Origin: Papiliotrema nemorosa
Taxonomy: Eukaryota; Basidiomycota; Tremellomycetes; Tremellales; Rhynchogastremaceae
Direction of reading: 5' to 3'
Length of the DNA: 64,000 nucleotides
NCBI GenBank assembly: GCA_032158125.1
Contig: JASKOT010000022.1
Span: 124,001 to 188,000, forward strand
A program made the translations under genes and the position numbers. The notes below the pieces were generated by a model. That model was given only the letters and a program-made list of their open reading frames with translations. It searched no databases and was not told where the DNA came from. Within the stretch, counting starts at the first letter, position 1. Every line of letters begins with the position of its first letter. Shown piece by piece: positions 47,789 to 58,256 of the stretch.

Positions 47789-48232
47789 TGTGGATTCTGT
47801 CAATCTTTTGCGCCGTCTTGACAGATGCTATCCTGACAACTTGTATATGCATTGCACTATCTCAGTCGTCCAGACATGTGTGGAGGACCGGTGGAGGGCA
47901 TGGTGGAATGATTTGTTGTGGGATCGGGGCATAAGGACAAGTAATCCTCCGTCAACGCTCCGAAGAACCCCCTCGGAACCCCGGATAATCCCTGCTATAC
48001 CTTGGTCTCCCCTCCGCATGGTCACCATCGAGCCCCATGCTGCCTGAGCGGAAGTGCAGCTCACGGTGGTTTCGCCGATGGAGGACCCCCGTAGGCGACG
48101 TTCAGCTAAATATATAGTTCAAAGCGGTTTACCCGGACCGGAAGATATCACCATCAAGCGCCTCCCACTAATTCTTCAAAGGTGCGCTTCGGCCGTCGTG
48201 AGCCCAAGACGACAGAGCGCCAAGACGGAACT
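47789..48232. promoter_or_regulatory. Divergent promoter, GH5 / SGNH esterase
   Basis: This 444-base interval separates the divergent starts. CGG triplets spaced by five bases (CGGAACCCCGG at about 47975-47985) and nearby CCG triplets resemble sites for Zn2Cys6 transcription factors, but this is a weak signal. No gene is seen. Confidence 0.35.
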
Positions 48233-49498
48233 ATGCGAACTGCTACGCTGAGCACGGCTTCCACATCGCTCTCGGGAAGGAAGAGCAGGACTCGATGGGT
48301 CGACATTTGGGGTGCCATGCCTCAGCTGTGTGAACCGGATAATCTGCCTCCGGCCCCGTTCCAATCGTCCACTGGGGTATTCGAAAACACGACCATCAGG
48401 CAGACTCTCAAGGTCACCTTGTCGGCTGAGACGATACGTATAAGGATATCGAATGCGTTTGGTATTAATGTACTCCGCGTGTCAGCATTGACGATTGGTA
48501 CACCTGCACCGCATGCAACATCAGCCGGGTCGTCAAGAGTTCGCGCCGACTCGTTGCACGAGGTGTCGTTTGGTGGAAAAGCTGGGATCGCCGTCCCTAA
48601 TGGTGCATTGGCCATATCAGACCCGATACCTCTCTCGGTGAATGCTGGAGAAAGTGTTTCGGTCTCCCTATACCTCGAGTTCGGCCAGGAAGGAAACCAG
48701 ATTACGTCTCATCCGGGATCTAGGACGACATCATGGTGTTGCTTCGATAACAAAACCTATTCCTCCGACCTGAGAGATGCGATACCGGTGGATCATTGGT
48801 ATTTCCTATCAGCTATCGAGGGTCTGATCTCGGACGACCATTGTGCTTTTGTGCTCATCGGGGACAGTATCACCGACGGCAGAGGATCCACGACCAACGG
48901 GAATGATCGATGGCCTGATCTGGTCAGTCGAAAAATGCAGGAAGACCCTTTTGCGCGCCATATATCGGTAATCAACCAGGCGGCGGGTGGAAATCGGATA
49001 TTGCTCGATGGACTCGGTCCGAATGCCTGGGGGAGGATAACAAGGGATGTCTTAGGACACTCTGCCGTCAAATACGCTCTCATATTTGAGGGCGTAAACG
49101 ATATTGGGTGTACGCTGGACACGGAAGAAGATCAAGATCTCGTGTATCACCACCTCATCGCGGCGTATCAACAGATGATCCTTCAAATGAGAACACATGG
49201 TATTCTCGTGTTTGGCGGTACAATCGCCCCTTTCTGCGCTCCGGAAGATACAGACGTCCAACCGTATAGCAGTTTGCTGCGGGACAAGACGAGAAGAAGA
49301 GTTAATGAGTGGATCATGAGCTCAGGGGAATACGACTATGTGGTGGATTTTGCAAAAGCTCTGGAAGATCCGCATTGTCCCGAGAGATTGTTACCAGAGT
49401 ACGATTGTGGGGATTTTCTACATCCTTCTCCCGCTGGGTACAGGCGTATGGCAGAGGTGTTTGATGTGACGGGGTTTGAATCATTGCAGGACTTATAG
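48233..49498 (+). CDS. SGNH/GDSL-type esterase
   Basis: A single exon of 421 residues. The hydrolase blocks are present: VLIGDSITDG with the nucleophile Ser, a Gly in AAGGNRIL, GVNDIG with the oxyanion-hole Asn, and the catalytic Asp/His pair in DFLHPSPAGY. A beta-rich domain of about 190 residues (roughly 30-220, starting WVDIWGAMPQL) precedes the catalytic domain, as in larger fungal SGNH hydrolases. No signal peptide is evident from the ATG at 48233, although an upstream spliced start cannot be excluded. The family includes deacetylases and lipases. Beside glycosidases and a sugar transporter, a role in removing acetyl groups from oligosaccharides is an inference. Confidence 0.88.
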   Translation: MRTATLSTASTSLSGRKSRTRWVDIWGAMPQLCEPDNLPPAPFQSSTGVFENTTIRQTLKVTLSAETIRIRISNAFGINVLRVSALTIGTPAPHATSAGSSRVRADSLHEVSFGGKAGIAVPNGALAISDPIPLSVNAGESVSVSLYLEFGQEGNQITSHPGSRTTSWCCFDNKTYSSDLRDAIPVDHWYFLSAIEGLISDDHCAFVLIGDSITDGRGSTTNGNDRWPDLVSRKMQEDPFARHISVINQAAGGNRILLDGLGPNAWGRITRDVLGHSAVKYALIFEGVNDIGCTLDTEEDQDLVYHHLIAAYQQMILQMRTHGILVFGGTIAPFCAPEDTDVQPYSSLLRDKTRRRVNEWIMSSGEYDYVVDFAKALEDPHCPERLLPEYDCGDFLHPSPAGYRRMAEVFDVTGFESLQDL

Positions 49499-49841
49499 AG
49501 TATATAAATGGACTGCCTGGCAGCGATATGTATAAGATGGAGCCTGAAAAGCATGTGGGAAATCCCTAAGGTCACACAACCTGTTCGGTGCTGTCGACAT
49601 GCCGAGGACATCTTTGCAAGCCCGGCGGTGAATTAAATCGGTTGGCCGATCATCCTGGCCATTACGAAACAGTCTCGCCTCACTGTCATCTCCAGCCGGA
49701 ATGAGGTGACGGACATATACCGTGAGGACAGAGAAGAGCCATAGAACAAGAGATGCATCTTTGGCCTACAGAACCCAAGCCTCACACTGCACGCAGCGTA
49801 CAGCACTCCTTCACACTGCTATATACCAATTATAATCCCCT
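49499..49841. other. Convergent 3' intergenic region
   Basis: This 343-base stretch lies between the stops of the esterase gene and the transporter gene. I see no coding sequence, repeat or RNA gene in it. Confidence 0.45.
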
Positions 49842-51653
49842 CTAGTGACGAGCGTTCTCGACAAACTGCTCGTCGTTGATCTTCTCCTCGAGGTCCGCTC
49901 GGTCGTACTGCTCGACGCCCTCGGCTTGGATGGGCATGTCCTTGATGACGACCTTTTTGAATTGACGTGCAGGGACCTTGTTGGCGAAAAGAATGTCAAG
50001 TTCAGAGAAAGAGAATCTGCCATCAGCACGGTAATCTCGCAGGAACGGTCGACTTACCCTCCCGTCTCGGGCATTCGGAAGAAAGCCCAGAGGGTGGCGA
50101 GAACGTTTCCACCGAGCCAGAAGTAGGCTGCCTTTCCTTTCCATCCCCATCCGCCGATCTGCGACTTGGCAGCGACCATTCGAGGGGTCAATTGGGAGGT
50201 GGCATTGTAGTTGATGACGTAGAATGCTCGACCCCACGCGACGGATCGAGCTCGAATTCGGGCAGCGGGGACCTCGGCGGCGACAGTGTAAGTGAGGGGA
50301 CCGATGGTAGCGTGGTAGACCAAGTTGATGATGGCACAGCAGGCTCCGGTACCTACGAGAGTGGAGTGGGAAGTGGGGACTGTACCGAGGACACCGATGA
50401 TGAGCAGAGAAGCACCGAGGATCATCATTCCAATCAGAATCAGAGGTCGTCGACCGAATCGAGAAATCAAGGTGAATTCAATTCCGCAACCAATCAAGTT
50501 CATGGCGGTAATGACGAGGTTCAAGTTGTAAGCCGTGTTGGTGGACATTCCTGCGTTTTTGAAGAATTGGACCGCGTAAGAAGTCATGGCGGTACCTGAC
50601 CAAACTTGCATGGCCCAAACACCCATTTGGATTTCGGTTCGTCGCAAGTTGGATCCTCGCCACAAGTCTCGGAAAGATCCCTTGGCAGCTTCGGCCTTTT
50701 CCATGTCGTCGGTGTGTTTGATGACCGCGATGTAGGCGTCCATGTTTCGAGTGTCCCAGTAACCTGGAGCGGCGATTCGGATCAAGGTTTTCTTGGCCTG
50801 CTCAATGTGACCGTGTCGGACGAGCCACCAGGGAGATTCGGGGGCGAAGAAAGCGGCAGCAAGCAAGGGGACAGGCCAGGCCCATTGAACAATATAGGCC
50901 ATCCTCCAACCGGGAAGCGCGCCGACCCCTCCTTCATCCATGGCGAGTGCTCCTCGATTGACACCAGCAGCGATGAAACCGCCCATTCCCCAGCACATGG
51001 AGATGAAGGACGTGGCGTAACCTCGGAGCTGGATCGGGCAGATCTCAGCGGCATAAGCGGCAGTCAAGGTGTCTAACATCAGCTCTGCCCGCGCCTAGGA
51101 ACTCACTGAAGAGAGACCAGCATCCGGCGGCAATGGCCTCGGCACCGAGAAGCATACCGAGGGATTGTGCAAAGACAAAGAGAAAGATGATGCAAATACA
51201 AGCAGCCATTCCGCCAAGGTAAGTCTTTCGAGAACCGTATCGTTCCTGAGCCCAACCACAGAGGAACAGACCGATGAAGGAACCTGGAAGACCGACATTC
51301 TGGAAGGCCGATTGGTAGTTGGTCGGAATACTCTTTTTGTGTTTCGCATTCATGATGCCAAACTTTTCCAAGAATGATGGCAAGGCGAAGAAAGAGTTGA
51401 TCTGGCGTAAGTGCATTCCTTGGATTCATGCCGAGTCACTTACGATACTACCATCGTAACCGTCCATGACAAGAGCCATAGAGAGGCACATGGACCATAA
51501 GTTTGCTCTCCAGTGGTATCGAATGGCTTGACGGAAAGTCATTTGCTTCTCCGCCAAGATCAACTCGATACCCTGTTCAACGAGCACAGGGTCGGCCGTG
51601 CTGACCTGGCTTTGAAAAGCGGTAGGAGTGATTGTCTTTGTCGTGGTCTCCAT
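49842..51653 (-). CDS. MFS sugar transporter (maltose/alpha-glucoside permease-like)
   Basis: Four exons (51653-51444, 51401-51107, 51072-50058, 50016-49842) give 564 residues with about twelve predicted hydrophobic segments. Sugar-porter signatures are visible: DGYDGSI in TM1, NVGLPGSFIGLFLCGWAQERYGSRKT, AAYAAEICPIQLRGYATSF, PESPWWLVRHGH, RFGRRPLILIG and FRMPETGG near the end. These match the fungal MAL-type branch, which imports di- and oligosaccharides by proton symport at the plasma membrane. The N- and C-terminal tails are hydrophilic and cytosolic. The gene shares a divergent promoter with the GH115 gene, which suggests it supplies that enzyme's substrate. The exact sugar is unknown. 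Confidence 0.93.
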
Positions 51654-52297
51654 GTTGGCTAATTTGGGGCCTTGTTGGAGACCCCTGGGCTAGGCTCGAC
51701 CCTTTATACTGGAAACAGTCTTCTGGACGCTGCATTTTCGGTGCAAAAGGGGTCAGAGTGCTCTCATGACTTCCGGCGAAACTCCCATGCAGCTGCAGCC
51801 CTTGTGACTGAACGACAAGCAGCTATTTTAGACCCTCAGACTCGGTGCTTCTCGAGCACCCGGAATACAGGTATCCGATAAAGCAGTGTATCTCAAAATA
51901 GCCATGGAAGTAATTCGTTAGATCGCCACGAAGATTTAAGCACCACTCTAGATCGGACTTCGGACCGGTTTGTCGATCTCTCTCGAGAGCGTATGGCCCC
52001 AGGTGCTCCATTTTCACATCATGCCCACCAACTGAGTGTGCAGCTGAGTATGATGCGATTATGACTATATCTTTCCCCCGACAAATCGCCTAACTCAGCC
52101 CCACACTGGACGGGCCGCCCGGAGCCGTCAAGTGATCAGTCCAAATCCGACAAGATCATCTAAACGCCGAATCCAATGCTCCGTGACGGTGGATCAACAA
52201 TCTCCCAGCGAGAGTGCATGCGGGACATGGTGTCGTTATCGTTCAAGTGATCAAAGTTGGATTGATAGAGTTTACACTCGACTTGTGAACCGGCAAA
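51654..52297. promoter_or_regulatory. Divergent promoter, MFS transporter / GH115
   Basis: A 644-base interval separates the two divergent starts. It contains three CGG triplets within 15 bases (CGGACTTCGGACCGG at 51954-51968) and a CGG/CCG-dense patch at about 52111-52127, both compatible with Zn2Cys6 activator binding. A GGCTAA element, the core bound by XlnR in ascomycetes, sits at about 51657, directly before the transporter start. Whether basidiomycetes use it is unclear. No gene is seen. Confidence 0.4.
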
Positions 52298-55200
52298 ATG
52301 GAGAACAAGCTCGTTTTCGACACCAAGTTGGACGACAAGTCTTTCTTGATCGCGTCGAGCACTGTAGCAACGTCGATCTTGGTCGATTCAAAGGATCATG
52401 AAGCAGTGCATATCGCTGCTCAGACCTTTGTAGAGGATGTCGAGCGGGTGACAGGGAGTAAACCCAAGGTGTATTTTGATACATTGCCGAAGGACGTCGA
52501 TTCGGCCATCATTGCTTGTACAGTAGAGTCGTCTTTGGCGCAAGATACGGCTCTGCGAGGACAATGGGAAGCTTTCGACATAAGGGTGGGACAAAATACG
52601 GCGTCTAAAGAGTGTCTGTTCGTGACGGGCAGTGACAAAGTGAGGAAACCACTCTATCCAGCTGACCGCAGCGCGGGGTGATCTTTGGCCTGTACACGCT
52701 ATCAGAGCACATGGGTGTATCTCCATGGTACTGGTGGGCAGATGTCCCTGTGACTCGTCGATCATCCGTCTCGTTACCGCACTCGGCTTCCTACTCCCAC
52801 GGGTCACCTACCGTCAAATACCGAGGTTTCTTCTTGAACGACGAACAGCCGGTACTCTGGAACTGGGCCAAAGAGCATTTCAAGATGGGCAACAAGCCTC
52901 CATTCCAAGTGGGGATGTATGAAAAGTCTTTCGAATTGCTCCTGAGGTTGAAGGGAAACTATGCTTGGCCCGCAAGTGAGTCATGCCAAAGGCTTAATAC
53001 TGATGCCAGTGTGGGATGCCATGTTTTCGGTAGATGGGATGGACTTGCCCGACGGGAAGCTCCCCTCGGATCCTACTCCCGGGCCAAATCAGGTGCTAGC
53101 GGGAAGAATGGGTATCGTCATGGGTACCTCGCACCATGAGCCTATGGGAAGGAATCAAAAGGAGTATACCACCTGGGGAACCGGTCCTTGGAATTACGAG
53201 GAGAATGAGGAGTTTTTGGTCAACTTTTGGAAGTATGGCGCAGAACGAGCCAAGGGGATGGACACGCTGTTCACCGTGGGTATGCGGGGTGATGGTGATT
53301 TGCCTTTGGATGGTGCCAATGTGGAGCTGCTCGAGAGTGGGTCGGCCGTGATTGCTGCTGCTGACTTGCAGGGATCACCGCGAAACAGCAAGAATTGTTG
53401 AAGGGTGCTTATGGCGATATCAGCAAAGTGCCTCAGATGTGGGCCATCTACAAGGAGGTCATGGGGTACTATGCGAATGGAGTGGGTGACTTTCGTCCAG
53501 TGTGATGTCTGTTGACATGTAGCTGTCAGTACCGGAAGGGGTGACGGCGATGCTGGCGGATGACAATTGGGGTAATTTGATGGCTGTCTTGCCGGATGAT
53601 CGAAGGAAGCCTGGAGCCGGTGGAATCTACTACCACGCTGACTGTGAGATTTGCTCCTCCTGAATGTCTGCTGACACCAGATGTGGGTGATCCAAGAGAC
53701 TACAAATGGATCAATACGGTCAACCTGGCAAAGAGTGAGTAGTGCCTTGAGCTACACTTACGCTAGTGTGGGAGCAGACAAACATTGCAAGAGTGTTTGG
53801 CATGACGGAGATCTGGATTCTCAACGTGGGAGACCTGAAATTCCTCGAGTCGCCCTTGGAATACTTTATGCAGCTCGCATACGACTCGGACCAATGGCCA
53901 ATGGGTACGACTATCGATTTTCTCAGATACACTGCCGAGCGAGACTTTGGGAAGGAGCACGCGGCGGAGATTGCAGATATTTGGGCTCTCTACTCAGTGA
54001 GTCGGGAATGAGATGGAGCTGAGACCAGATCTATGCGTCGAGGCGGAAAGCCGAGCTGGTCGATTCTGACACATACTCCCTGGTCCACTTCAACGAGTGG
54101 GTCGCGGTCACTTTACAAGCTGACCCGCAGAGCAGACAGGATATTGGCAGACTGGAAAGCGCTCGAACAAAGAGCTGGCAAGGTGTACGACCAGCTTGGA
54201 GAGAGAAAACTCGCTTTCTACGAGATGATCTATGTTCAGATTCTGCTGCAGACCAACCTGCACGAGCTGTATAATGCTGGTGAGTGCATTCAAAGTACAG
54301 TATGTCGCTCATGATAGCTGCCAAATCGAATCTCTACGCGACGCAAGGTCGGACCGCTGCGAATGTCATGGCCCAAGCCGCGCGAGATGCATTTGAGCGG
54401 GACTACGATCTCACCGAGGAGTTCAACGAGAAGGAGAATGGGAAATGGCGACAGTGAGTTTCTGGCCTGACTAAGCTGACCAAAGTATGCTGTGTCAAAC
54501 GCATATCGGGTACCAATACTGGCAGATGCCAGTGAGGAATAGCTTACCCCCGGTATCGTACATTTCCCATCGGAACGGTACCTTTGCCAAGGGATCGACC
54601 ATCAACACGCGATACACTGTGGAGAACTCTGAGGGCGCGTGGCCAGGAGACAACAGGCACAACTGTCCCGCCGGGTACGATGCGCCGGATCCTACACTTC
54701 TCCCCATGGACCGTTATGGTCAGCCCCGATGGGTCGATGTGAGCTCGGGCGGTCCTGGCGATGAGGAGTTCACCGTGAAGACGGAGCACGATTGGGTCAA
54801 GGTGGAGCCTAAAAGTGGGAAAATTACCGGGGATGGGAAGAATGACGCGAGGGTTTGGATCAGTATAGACTGGCGCAGGGCACAGGGCGACGTGACGCAT
54901 CTCGACTTTGACTCGACTGACGGGGCGCACATCAAGGTCACGATACCGTTGAGGTATCCCAACCCGCCGGCAGACTTCCATGGAGCGGTCGAGGGTGATG
55001 GCTATGTTGCCTTTGAAGCGGCGCATTGCAAGACGGCGGTCCTGAAGGTTGGCCAGACGGAGCACACGTGGAAAGAGATCCCCTACTATGGACGGACCCA
55101 TTCGGGTATGGCTCTCTACCCTATCGAACACTATCGACTACCCCTTGGAAAGGGCCCGGCTATGGAGTATGACTTTTGGTCTTTTGCAAAGGAAGAGGTA

Positions 55201-55530
55201 GAAGTCACGCTTCACTTGGGCCCCTCGAACAACTGGGTCATCGGGGAGAGGCATTCTTTCGGAATCCAGATGGACGAGGGGGACATCCAAGAGATTTCTC
55301 CGATTCCAGAATCGAAACCGGGCAACTTGTCTGATGACTGGGAGACGATCGTCGCGAACGAGATACGGGAGGTCAAAGTGAGACTTCCATTAGGCAAGGA
55401 GGGCAAGCATTGTCTGAAGGTGTATGGGGTGACGCCGGGGTTGGTGTTTGAGCGTGTGTTGATAGATTGCGGAGGCATCGCCGCCAGGGGATACAGCTAT
55501 CTTGGCCCTCCCGAGAGTGCCATATTGTAG
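52298..55530 (+). CDS. GH115 family alpha-glucuronidase, intracellular
   Basis: Eleven exons (52298-52639, 52672-52975, 53010-53336, 53372-53481, 53523-53643, 53681-53734, 53767-53996, 54029-54096, 54131-54279, 54318-54453, 54486-55530) add up exactly to 961 residues. Family features are KYRGFFLNDEQPVLWNWA, MWDAMFSVDG, MGIVMGTSHHEPM, LADDNWGN and the C-terminal beta-sandwich region (SGGPGDEEFTV, then GMALYPIEHYRLP). GH115 enzymes remove glucuronic or 4-O-methylglucuronic acid side groups from xylan or related polymers. The N-terminus MENKLVFDTKLDDKSF shows no signal peptide, so the enzyme appears intracellular. Its ten introns are only 32-41 nt, shorter than the window's norm. Confidence 0.95.
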
Positions 55531-55835
55531 GCACCATGAATTTCGCATTCCATCATCGCTTGCCTCTTGGCGGCGACGTCCAGTATCACCAGCATTATCG
55601 CGACGACCCACAATTCCCATCGACGAAGTTCGAATGCGTCCTTTCTGTCATTTCTCCTATACAACCAGAAGGCCTATACTCGCAAGCTTCATTGAAGGCC
55701 TTTCCTTGAATGATACATAGAAGGGCTCTTCTGTCGGCACATCCGTCGCAACTTTGCCACTCCTCGCGAATCTTTTTGCGACATACATTTATCTGGCTCA
55801 CTAATCCGTCTATACTGTTCACCCGCATAGCATCA
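55531..55835. other. Intergenic region after GH115
   Basis: This stretch of about 300 bases holds the GH115 3' end and whatever drives the next open frame. The frame of the next gene stays open upstream to 55710, but an ATG that looks like a natural start is at 55836. Nothing else was recognised. Confidence 0.4.
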
Positions 55836-56441
55836 ATGTCCGCTGCCTGTTCGCATTCTTCGCAACTGAATCCTTTCGACGACGAGCAGGACATTCTTGA
55901 AGACGCAGCACTCACCATGAGGACCTTGGCAGAAACTGATACCCCTCGCTCAGAAGCCAAAAGTGATCCAGCCTCTTGCGCCGACAATCATACCGCTGGG
56001 ATCCTCCAAGGCTCTCACTCTTCGAGCACTGACAAAGGGACCATCGCAACAAGAAGCGATTTCGAGAGACGTGTCCGCGATTTGCTCCTGGCATCCAAGA
56101 CCAACAATGGCTCGGATGGGTTCCGCTCTGACAATGCCAGCAGCGCTTCGCACGACCATCAAATGGACTCACGACTGTCGGCACCTCTAAAGCTGGTGAA
56201 CGGGGATTTGCTCATCGACCCCAAAGGTCCATCGGTATCGGACACAACAGAACATGACCCCTATTGTGCAGAGGAGCTCACTGCAAAGGATACACCAAAC
56301 GATGCCATGCGATCAGCGAGAATGACTGCGGCGCAAGCCTCGCTCCACGGGCTGATTCCCCCAATTGTGCAAGCCAATATGAGGCTGTCTGCTGAGCGAG
56401 AAATGGCTCACCGTTCTCCTGAAGAAGGCGTGAGTCTCTAA
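55836..56441 (+). CDS. Hypothetical Ser/Asp-rich protein
   Basis: An uninterrupted frame of 201 residues starts MSAACSHSSQLNPFDDEQD. The composition is hydrophilic and rich in Ser, Asp, Ala and Thr, consistent with a disordered protein. A possible short helix lies near the C-terminus (RSARMTAAQASLHGL). I recognise no domain. An NPF motif at residues 12-14 could bind an EH domain, but a single tripeptide is weak evidence. The frame is open further upstream to 55710, so the start is uncertain. It may be a small lineage-specific gene or a chance frame. Confidence 0.4.
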   Translation: MSAACSHSSQLNPFDDEQDILEDAALTMRTLAETDTPRSEAKSDPASCADNHTAGILQGSHSSSTDKGTIATRSDFERRVRDLLLASKTNNGSDGFRSDNASSASHDHQMDSRLSAPLKLVNGDLLIDPKGPSVSDTTEHDPYCAEELTAKDTPNDAMRSARMTAAQASLHGLIPPIVQANMRLSAEREMAHRSPEEGVSL

Positions 56442-56738
56442 GGGTCCGCACGCCTTCGTCAGAGTCAACGAGGGGGGGTGTTTGAGTGGCGACTTCTGGA
56501 GAGATTAATGTGAAGAGGATCAAAATACTCGCTTGCAAGTCTATCTCGTCATGCTTCATGCATTCGATTCAGAGCGGCTACACTTTCTGATCTAGGTTTG
56601 ATTCTTGCTCTCATGTCCGGAGCGGCGCTGAGAAAGAATGAGCATACAGTGTGCTAAGGTGTATATATGACATGTTGAAATATCAAGTCTATGAGTGTAC
56701 ACTCCGAGTTTGTCGGTCAGTTTGACCACCACGGAGCC

Positions 56739-57335
56739 TCATGGATCGAGGCTCTTCTCGGAGATGTCGGCGTCACATGTCCCGAGATCAACTTTGGGCT
56801 CGGTCCAGCTGCACCCACGCCAAAGACGTCTCTGGCCGACGAGCGCAATTTCCAGCTTATGTCCAACTTGACTTGATGAGTGTCCTCGGTATGCACCGAG
56901 ACGACTGGTCGGGTCATCCTCTACCGTATAAGCTACGTCCTTGTACTATGAGAAGGCAGCTGACATTGTTGTCAAGCAAGACGCAGAATAACATTCGCTG
57001 AAGATCCCGCTCGTGTTCCTCCCCTGAGGGCGGTATGATATCGGGCAAAGTGAGGAGGTGCAAAGTGTACTTGATATATGGCAGTTGGTCCGAATACCAC
57101 AATGATCTGATTGTCGGAGGAATCTCGCTATGTCAGCTCCCTACGATGTGATCAGGCAAGTGGGTCTCACGTCTGACGCTTCAGCTCCGGCTATGAAACC
57201 TGCAAAAATGGCTTGAATACCTCCAGTATATCGTTGACGAGCGGAAAAGGTCGGGGAGACTAGAGGGCCCTGTGTTTGCGTGGTTACTTGAAGAGTTTCC
57301 TCATCCGTCTGGCGTTCCAAACTGGTTGCGCTCAT
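56739..57335 (-). CDS. Possible small three-exon gene, unrecognised
   Basis: Joining 57335-57171, 57127-56993 and 56945-56739 gives 168 residues in one frame. The two introns are 43 nt (GTGAGA...ATAG) and 47 nt (GTTATT...ATAG). The product begins MSATSLERQTDEETLQV, contains YTGGIQAIFAGFIAGAEASD and IIVVFGPTAIYQ, and ends DADISEKSLDP. I recognise no family. The balanced splicing and the absence of stops argue for a real gene, but other joinings are possible. Confidence 0.35.
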
Positions 57336-57443
57336 ATTGAAGAAGTGCTCAGTATCGCAAAAAGGCCCGTGTAGTGTGTAGAGTGTAAAGTCTTGTCAGT
57401 GTGAATCAGCTCTCACCGTCAGCTATAAACAGCTTAGCCCTCA

Positions 57444-57547
57444 AGAATCGTCTCGCGTTACTAGAGTCTGAGGCTGTAAAAGGATGAAAGCTGACTATCC
57501 TTTATGCTAACCCCCACAGACTGACGTTCCCATCGCGAGACGATTCT
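57444..57547. repeat. Nested inverted repeat, potential long hairpin
   Basis: Three complementary pairs are nested symmetrically: AGAATCGTCTCGCG (57444-57457) with CGCGAGACGATTCT (57534-57547), AGTCTG (57465-57470) with CAGACT (57517-57522), and AAAGGAT (57479-57485) with ATCCTTT (57497-57503). The central loop is 11 nt. It lies in the gap between two minus-strand genes. It might be a structured RNA, a 3' processing element or the remnant of a small inverted-repeat transposon. Confidence 0.6.
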
Positions 57548-57616
57548 GTTTCATCGTGATCATGCATGTCATTCGGCCAGAAGAGTGTGCGCCCCATACT
57601 GCTTCATGCGAAGCCC

Positions 57617-58168
57617 TCATTTGACTCTAGCAGCGTAATAATCCCCGACTCGTCGGGTCGCCCAATCCAACAGCTCCCTCCCGCTTATCCCGTCCTGTGA
57701 AACTGCGTCACCCACCTCGGACGCCTTGATAGAGTCAACTGCACCCGGTCGAGCTTCTGCCACATGTTCATCGAAGACGATCTCCCCCACTCCTTCGCCC
57801 AACAGCTCAGCCGTAATGTCGCGTAGATCCCCCGGGGGTAGTTTGACTTTTTGAACGATATCCATCAGCCCCATCAAGACTGCAAGTTCGTCTTTGAGCT
57901 CCGTCTCCTCTGTAGATCCCTCCTCTGGCGGGTCAAGAGCGGATAAGCGATATAACTTGACCAACGTTTCGCGGGAGATGGGCTTGGAGGGAATGGCAGG
58001 TATAGCGAGGGGCAACGGAGTGATGGGTAGTCCAAGATCATCAGTTTCAATATCGACCTTGAGGGGATTGTGTATTGTAGCGGTCGAAGTTGGACGTATG
58101 GACCGCAGAGCGATTCCTAGGGCTGTTCTGGCGAGTCCAGATCTGGACAGAGTGTATGCGGCAAGCAT
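57617..58168 (-). CDS. GatC-like mitochondrial Glu-tRNA(Gln) amidotransferase subunit
   Basis: This single-exon frame encodes 183 residues from the ATG at 58168; upstream in-frame codons look untranslated. The start MLAAYTLSRSGLARTALGIALRSIRP is Arg/Ala/Leu-rich and fits a mitochondrial presequence. The segment ISRETLVKLYRLSALDPPEE followed by ELKDELAVLMGLMDIVQKV matches the short helical pattern of GatC, which helps form Gln-tRNA(Gln) by transamidation. The extended C-terminus is typical of fungal members. The identity is moderately sure because GatC is short and diverges quickly. It is divergent from the next gene with only about 88 bases between starts. Confidence 0.65.
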   Translation of the reverse strand: MLAAYTLSRSGLARTALGIALRSIRPTSTATIHNPLKVDIETDDLGLPITPLPLAIPAIPSKPISRETLVKLYRLSALDPPEEGSTEETELKDELAVLMGLMDIVQKVKLPPGDLRDITAELLGEGVGEIVFDEHVAEARPGAVDSIKASEVGDAVSQDGISGRELLDWATRRVGDYYAARVK

Positions 58169-58256
58169 GATCAATGTTGATTGCGAGGGTGAAGGTGAAT
58201 GTCGAAATCTAGATCTGAATCCAATCAACTTTTGTTGCATCTTACCCTACACCAAA

